Positions 59,510-64,000 of a DNA stretch of 64,000 bases are shown here, in pieces. How positions within the stretch are numbered: the stretch's first letter is position 1; every line of letters begins with the position of its first letter. Under the pieces are notes generated by a model. It did no database searches. It was not told the origin of the DNA and worked only from the letters and a program-made list of their open reading frames with translations. The DNA lies in the NCBI GenBank assembly GCA_025201765.1, contig MU623471.1:35867-99866 (forward strand), written 5' to 3'. The DNA comes from Daldinia sp. FL1419 (lineage: Eukaryota > Ascomycota > Sordariomycetes > Xylariales > Hypoxylaceae). A program made the translations under genes and the position numbers.

Positions 59510-59945
59510 TGAACTGGTGCAGTGTGAGTACGTGGCTGGAATACACAATAGGGATACATAATAGGAGTACGCAACAGGAGTACATAATGGGAGCTATTTT
59601 GGAGGACCCTTTAATAAACCTTTATAAAGTTTATATATATTTATTTAAATATATATAGGCTTTAGTAGTTATTTTCTTACCTAATTAATATAAATTATAG
59701 ATAATTCTTTAGAGATTGTTTCCATATAGTTTTATATAGATAATATACATTCTTTTGGGCTTATACCTCATTATATGCACTATTATTGCAAAATAGTTAC
59801 ATATAATAGATCATTTATTTAATCATTTTAATACTTCTATTAGGATATAGTCACCTTACATCCTCGAACTTGTACAGCCTCTGGTTGCTATGGGTTAGTT
59901 GAAGTGTAGGGCATATCCTGCAGGAGCTATCAGAGCTCCTGTTCA
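59510..59945 (+). mobile_element. Solo LTR, family B variant, ATAT target duplication
   Basis: It starts TGAACTGGTGCAGTGTGAG and ends GAGCTCCTGTTCA; ATAT occurs on both sides (59506-59509 and 59946-59949). It has the same extra short repeats near the start as the copy at 41628. Confidence 0.8.
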
Positions 59946-62540
59946 ATATACCTTTTTTACCTTTTATTAAATAAGATTTCTTTAAGAATGCATTATTATT
60001 ACTAGTAGTTACCTTTATTAGTAATTTTATTTGATTATTTTAATATTTTTTTTAGGATATAATTTATGATAGGTTAGTTAAAATGCAGGGCAGAGTATAT
60101 CCTCCAGGAGTTTTAAGAGCTTTTAATTAATATATAGGCCCTCAAAAGTTATCTTTTTTGTCTAATTATTTTAAACTCATTATAATCTTTTAAGAGTTAT
60201 TTTCATAAAATTTTCGTATAATAATATACACTTTTTTGATCCTCTCTTAAATATAACCTCCTCATATGCGTTACCATTAGCAAACAATCACCTCTAATAA
60301 TTCCTCTACCCCATCATCTTAATACCTTCCTTAAAATATAAATACTTTATATCTTTTATATTTATATAACCTTTAGCCTATTATAGGGTAATTGAAGTGT
60401 AGGGCATATCCTACAGAAATTATTAAAGTTCTTATTCAATATAATTATATAATTAAAGTTATTTTATAAAATCTTATTAACCTCTATAAAATTAATCCTT
60501 TTAAGATCTCCACAAACCTTTTTGAATATAAATAAGTTTTTAAGAATTATTTTCTTATTTAATTAAATCAAGATCTTTAAGCATCACTTTTTATATAACT
60601 TCTTACTATAATTTATACTTTTTCTTTTTTATTAAATATATTATTTATTTTTATTTCTTAAATACTAATAATTACCTCTCTTAATTAACATTTTATTTAA
60701 TTACTTTAATATTTTCTTTAGGATATAATTACCTTATATCTATATAATTATTAGAGCTCCTATTCAATATATTAAGCTGTAGTAGTGTGATTATATAATT
60801 AAAATTACTTTATAAAACCCTATTAACCTCTATAGAACATCCTTTCTAAGGTTTACACAGGCTTTTTTGGACATAAATATGCCCCAAAAGTTGTTTTCTT
60901 GGCTGATCGGATCAAGCTCTTTAATAATCACCTTTCATATAACTTCTTACAATAATATACAACCCTCTTATCTTTAATTAAATATATTATCTTAAACATC
61001 AGCTACCGTTGCCAGAAATTACCTCTATTAACCTTAAATTAGAGCTTTTATTTAATATATAAACCTTCAAAAGCTAATTCTTATCTAATCAGGTTAAACT
61101 TTTTAAAATTATCAATTTTTCTTATAACTTCTTACAATAATTTATAATTTCTCTCTCTTATTAAATATACCTATCATCCATTCTATATCTTAAATATTAA
61201 TAATCACCTCTATTAATCAACCTTTTACTTATTTAATTATTTAAATACCCTCTTCAGGATATAATCACCCTGCATCCATATAACTATTAAAGCTCTTATT
61301 TAATATATAAGCCCTAAATGTTCATTCTTGTTTAATTAAATTAACTTCTTTAAGTATTACCTTTTATATAACTTCTTACAATAATTTCTAATTTTTCTCT
61401 TTTATTAAATATATTATTTATTCCATCTCTCAAACACCAGAAATCATCTCTATTAATTAACCTTTTATTTAATCACTTTAATACCTTCTTTAAAATATAA
61501 TAACTTTATATCTTTTATCTTATTTAACCTTTTAATTGTTATAGGGTAGTAAAAGTGCAAGGCAAGACATATCCTGCAAAAATAATTAGAACCCCTATTC
61601 AATTACAACTTTTATTTAATAATATTAACCCTCAATTAAAGTTTTTATTTAATATATAAGCCCTTAAAAACTAATTATTACTTGATCAAATCAAATTCTT
61701 AAATATTAATTTATTTAACTTTTCTTATAATTTTTTACAATAATTTATAATTATATTTCCAATTAAATATATTATTTATTTTATTTCTTAAATACTAATA
61801 ATTACCTTTATTAATTAACTTATTATTTAATTATTTAAATACCTTCCTTAAGATATAATCTTTTTGCATTTAGATAGCTATTAAAGTTCCTATTTAATAT
61901 ATAAGCCCTCAAAAATTATTTTTTTGTCTGATCAGGTCAAGCTCTACAGAATCATCATTTTCTCTTATAGCTCTTACAATAGTTTATGAATTTGCTCTCT
62001 TATTAAATATATCGTTTTTTCCATTTTTTAAGCGCGCTACCATTACCAACAATTATTTTTATTAATTTTTTTATTTAATTACTTTAATACCTTCTTTAGG
62101 ATAGTTACTTTGTATTGTTTATTTCATTTAAACCTCTAGTTTGTTATGGGGTATATCTTGCAGGAGCTATTAGAACTCCTGTTCAATATATAGGCCCTCA
62201 GAAGTTATTTTCTTGTTTGATTAGATTAAGTTCTACAAAATCATCACTTTATTTTATAATTTTTACAATAGTTTATGAATTTGCTCTCTTGTTGAATATA
62301 TTGTTTTTTCCACTTCTTAAACGTGCTACCATTATCAACAATCACCTTTATTAATTCTTTTATTTAATCATTCTAATGCCTTCCTCACAATATAATCACC
62401 TTACATATAGGTAGCTATTAAAGCTCTTATTGAATTAAAACTTTTGTTCAATTAGAGTTCCAATTTAATTAAAGCTCTTATTCAATACCTTAGTTAAATA
62501 ATTTGCAAAGGAATTTTACTGATGTAAATTCTTATTTAAT

Positions 62541-62835
62541 TGAAAAAGCTGTACGCCACAGGAAGCCACAAGCGCGCGCACGGGATATATCAAAATTCAA
62601 AACCACTTTAATTCATTATATTAATTTAAAAATTATTTAAAAATATTAATAATTAATATTATTTAAAATTTAATTAAATTTGTGATTTTTTGAGATATGT
62701 TGTATGTGTTTCCGATCGGGATTTGTTGTACAACAGCTGAAAATATCCGAAATTGCGGGGCATTTCTTTGGAAACTAATTGGTCAGTCAGGATTGTGGCG
62801 CAACTAATGAAATAAGAAAGATATAGATTAATTAT
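62541..62835 (+). repeat. Family F repeat, copy 2
   Basis: Aligns with 58738-59031 throughout, including TGTGTTTCCGATCGGGATTT and GGATTGTGGCGCAACTAATG. About 80 bp upstream of both copies also align, so part of the array was duplicated with it. Confidence 0.75.
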
Positions 62836-63514
62836 ATTTTATATAAAATATATTAAAAATAATACAAATTTATTAAATTTTTTATTTTAATAATTAATTT
62901 AAAGGAGTGGTACCCTTTTAAAATTTACAAAATAAAATACAAATATTTTATTACTAATAAAAAAAATATAAATACATTTTGAACATTATAACCCTTATTA
63001 TTAATCCATTTACTTTTAAAAATTATATAATAAATAATATAAATCATATTATATAAGAATTTACCATTATTAAATATTTAAAAAATAATAAATAACATAA
63101 ATAAATTATAACCAAAATAATAGATTTTAATTAATAATTAAAATTTAATTTTCTTTTAAAAAATTAAGAAATAAATTATATATAAAGATCTTTTTAAAAT
63201 TTATATTAATAATATAACTTTAAAATTAATATATTTATATAATAAAATAAATAAATATAATAGAATTTAATTATTTAATAAAAAGAAATTAAATTAAAAA
63301 TTAATAATATATTAATAATATTATATGAAAAATGGGTTATTTATAAAAGTGAAAAATAAAACAGATTATGTATAATATAAAAAATAAATTATTTAAATAT
63401 TATTTATGTATTAATATAATATATATATATAGTAAATATAATTAATTCTTTATAATAATAAATATATTATAAAATATTAAGTTTATTATAAAGATAAATA
63501 TTATTTATAAATTA
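62836..63514. other. AT-rich sequence without recognised content
   Basis: Extremely AT-rich. I see no repeat I can name and no gene; by its position before LINE coding sequence it is probably RIP-destroyed upstream LINE. Confidence 0.45.
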
Positions 63515-63909
63515 GCTGGGCTGCCCCCCAATACACCTCTATCTAAACATAATAGCAACAATGGCTGAATTCCGTATGAATAATGGAGGCTTTAACTTCA
63601 AAGTCCAAGAAGCAAAACAGAAAATTCAAGAATGGGTGGAATTTCAGAGGCCTAGGAAACAGTGGGGTCTTCCCGCTGTTATTTAAATATTGGATATATA
63701 TATTATAAAAATTAAGGTTAATTGGAATATTAAATGGAAAGGATATTAATATTTTAAAGAAACCCTCTTAAATTATTGGATAGAAAGATAGGAATAGCAT
63801 AGGAAAGATACTATTATATTAATAATTTGATTACTATTTCCTAATATAAAAATTAATAATTAATATTTTAATTTGTAAAAATATAAAATATTAGTACTAT
63901 TATAAATAT
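63515..63909 (+). mobile_element. LINE fragment with RIP-spared coding block
   Basis: It aligns with 19020-19430 of the LINE at 18218. From 63515 to 63686 it is open and balanced in composition, reading GCPPIHLYLN, then MAEFRMNNGGFNF and EAKQKIQEWVEFQRPRKQWG, up to a TAA that corresponds to CAA in the related copy. The rest is RIP-altered. It is cut by a B-type LTR at 63910. Confidence 0.8.
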
Positions 63910-64000
63910 TGAACAGGAGCTCTAATAGCTCCTGCAGGATATGCCCTATACTTCAACTAACCCATATCAAGCCAGAGGCTGTATGAGCCAGAGGATACAA
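63910..64000 (-). mobile_element. Solo LTR, family B, cut by the window edge
   Basis: It begins TGAACAGGAGCTCTAATAGC and is nearly identical to the start of the copy at 43940. The remainder is outside the window. Confidence 0.8.

Larger units (their letters stand above)
56070..62540 (+). repeat. Six-kilobase array of B-type LTR units
   Basis: The stretch consists of some twenty head-to-tail degraded units of roughly 250-400 bp. Each has a TATAAGCCCTCAAAAGTTA-type block, a CTTATCTGATCAAGTTAAGC block, a CTTACAATAATTTATAA block, a TACCATTGCCAACAATCACC block, a CTTTAGGATATAA block and a CTCCTATTCAATATA end. Many units lack the first 70 bp of the LTR, so the array grew from LTR pieces. No coding frame is supported; short frames at 56841 and 62115 run across unit junctions. 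Confidence 0.75.

Noticed and set aside
56070..62540. CRISPR-like or rDNA-type array
   Set aside because: The units are degraded LTR fragments of variable length in a eukaryotic genome, without regular spacers or rRNA sequence.

Overview
The window looks like an accessory, transposon-dominated block from the genome of a filamentous ascomycete (Pezizomycotina). The signs are short spliced introns of 49-74 nt with fungal splice sites, a Tad1-type LINE, Ty1/copia elements, and repeat copies that differ almost only by C-to-T and G-to-A changes with many in-frame stops. That last pattern is the signature of repeat-induced point mutation (RIP). I do not assign a species.

Three small islands of balanced base composition sit in this AT-rich matrix. 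Island 1 (about 2951-5960) carries a 113-residue membrane protein and a five-exon protein kinase. Island 2 (about 28999-30540) carries a minus-strand, three-exon gene with a DUF3716-like cysteine motif; it has one apparent frameshift. Island 3 (about 45786-47652) carries an intact five-exon gene for a 261-residue protein with two cysteine/histidine clusters. Islands 1 and 3 are each enclosed by long inverted repeats whose inner ends are the same 18-bp hairpin, CCTTAAGAAAACTTAAGG, followed by CA. Island 2 instead abuts an LTR end that also lies in the arms of island 3.

The rest is layered repeats. Family A is an unclassified 4.6-kb repeat with four copies (1711-2952, 5959-9540, 11546-16150, 43890-44918). 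Family B is a set of solo LTRs of about 390-440 bp with TGAAC...GTTCA ends, 4-bp target duplications and a TATAAATAG box; degraded B units form long arrays (1-1709, 9541-11545, 31080-32150, 42070-43890, 56070-62540). Two copia elements have matching LTR pairs and perfect 5-bp target duplications (22708-28949 with GTAAA, 48818-54246 with GAACT). Several LINE copies end in a TAAA-rich tail, one of them with a 13-bp target duplication. Element H has 45-bp inverted ends and an 8-bp duplication. There is also a 1.5-kb inverted repeat (39535-41009) and several small hairpin-rich families.

The nesting gives a relative order: A and the copia-2-type LTRs are old; copia-1 entered a copia-2-type LTR; copia-2 entered a B-type unit; B entered LINE, A and H copies. 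The islands show no stop-rich decay except the single frameshift in island 2, so their genes have escaped the mutation that destroyed their surroundings. No rRNA, tRNA or CRISPR array was recognised.
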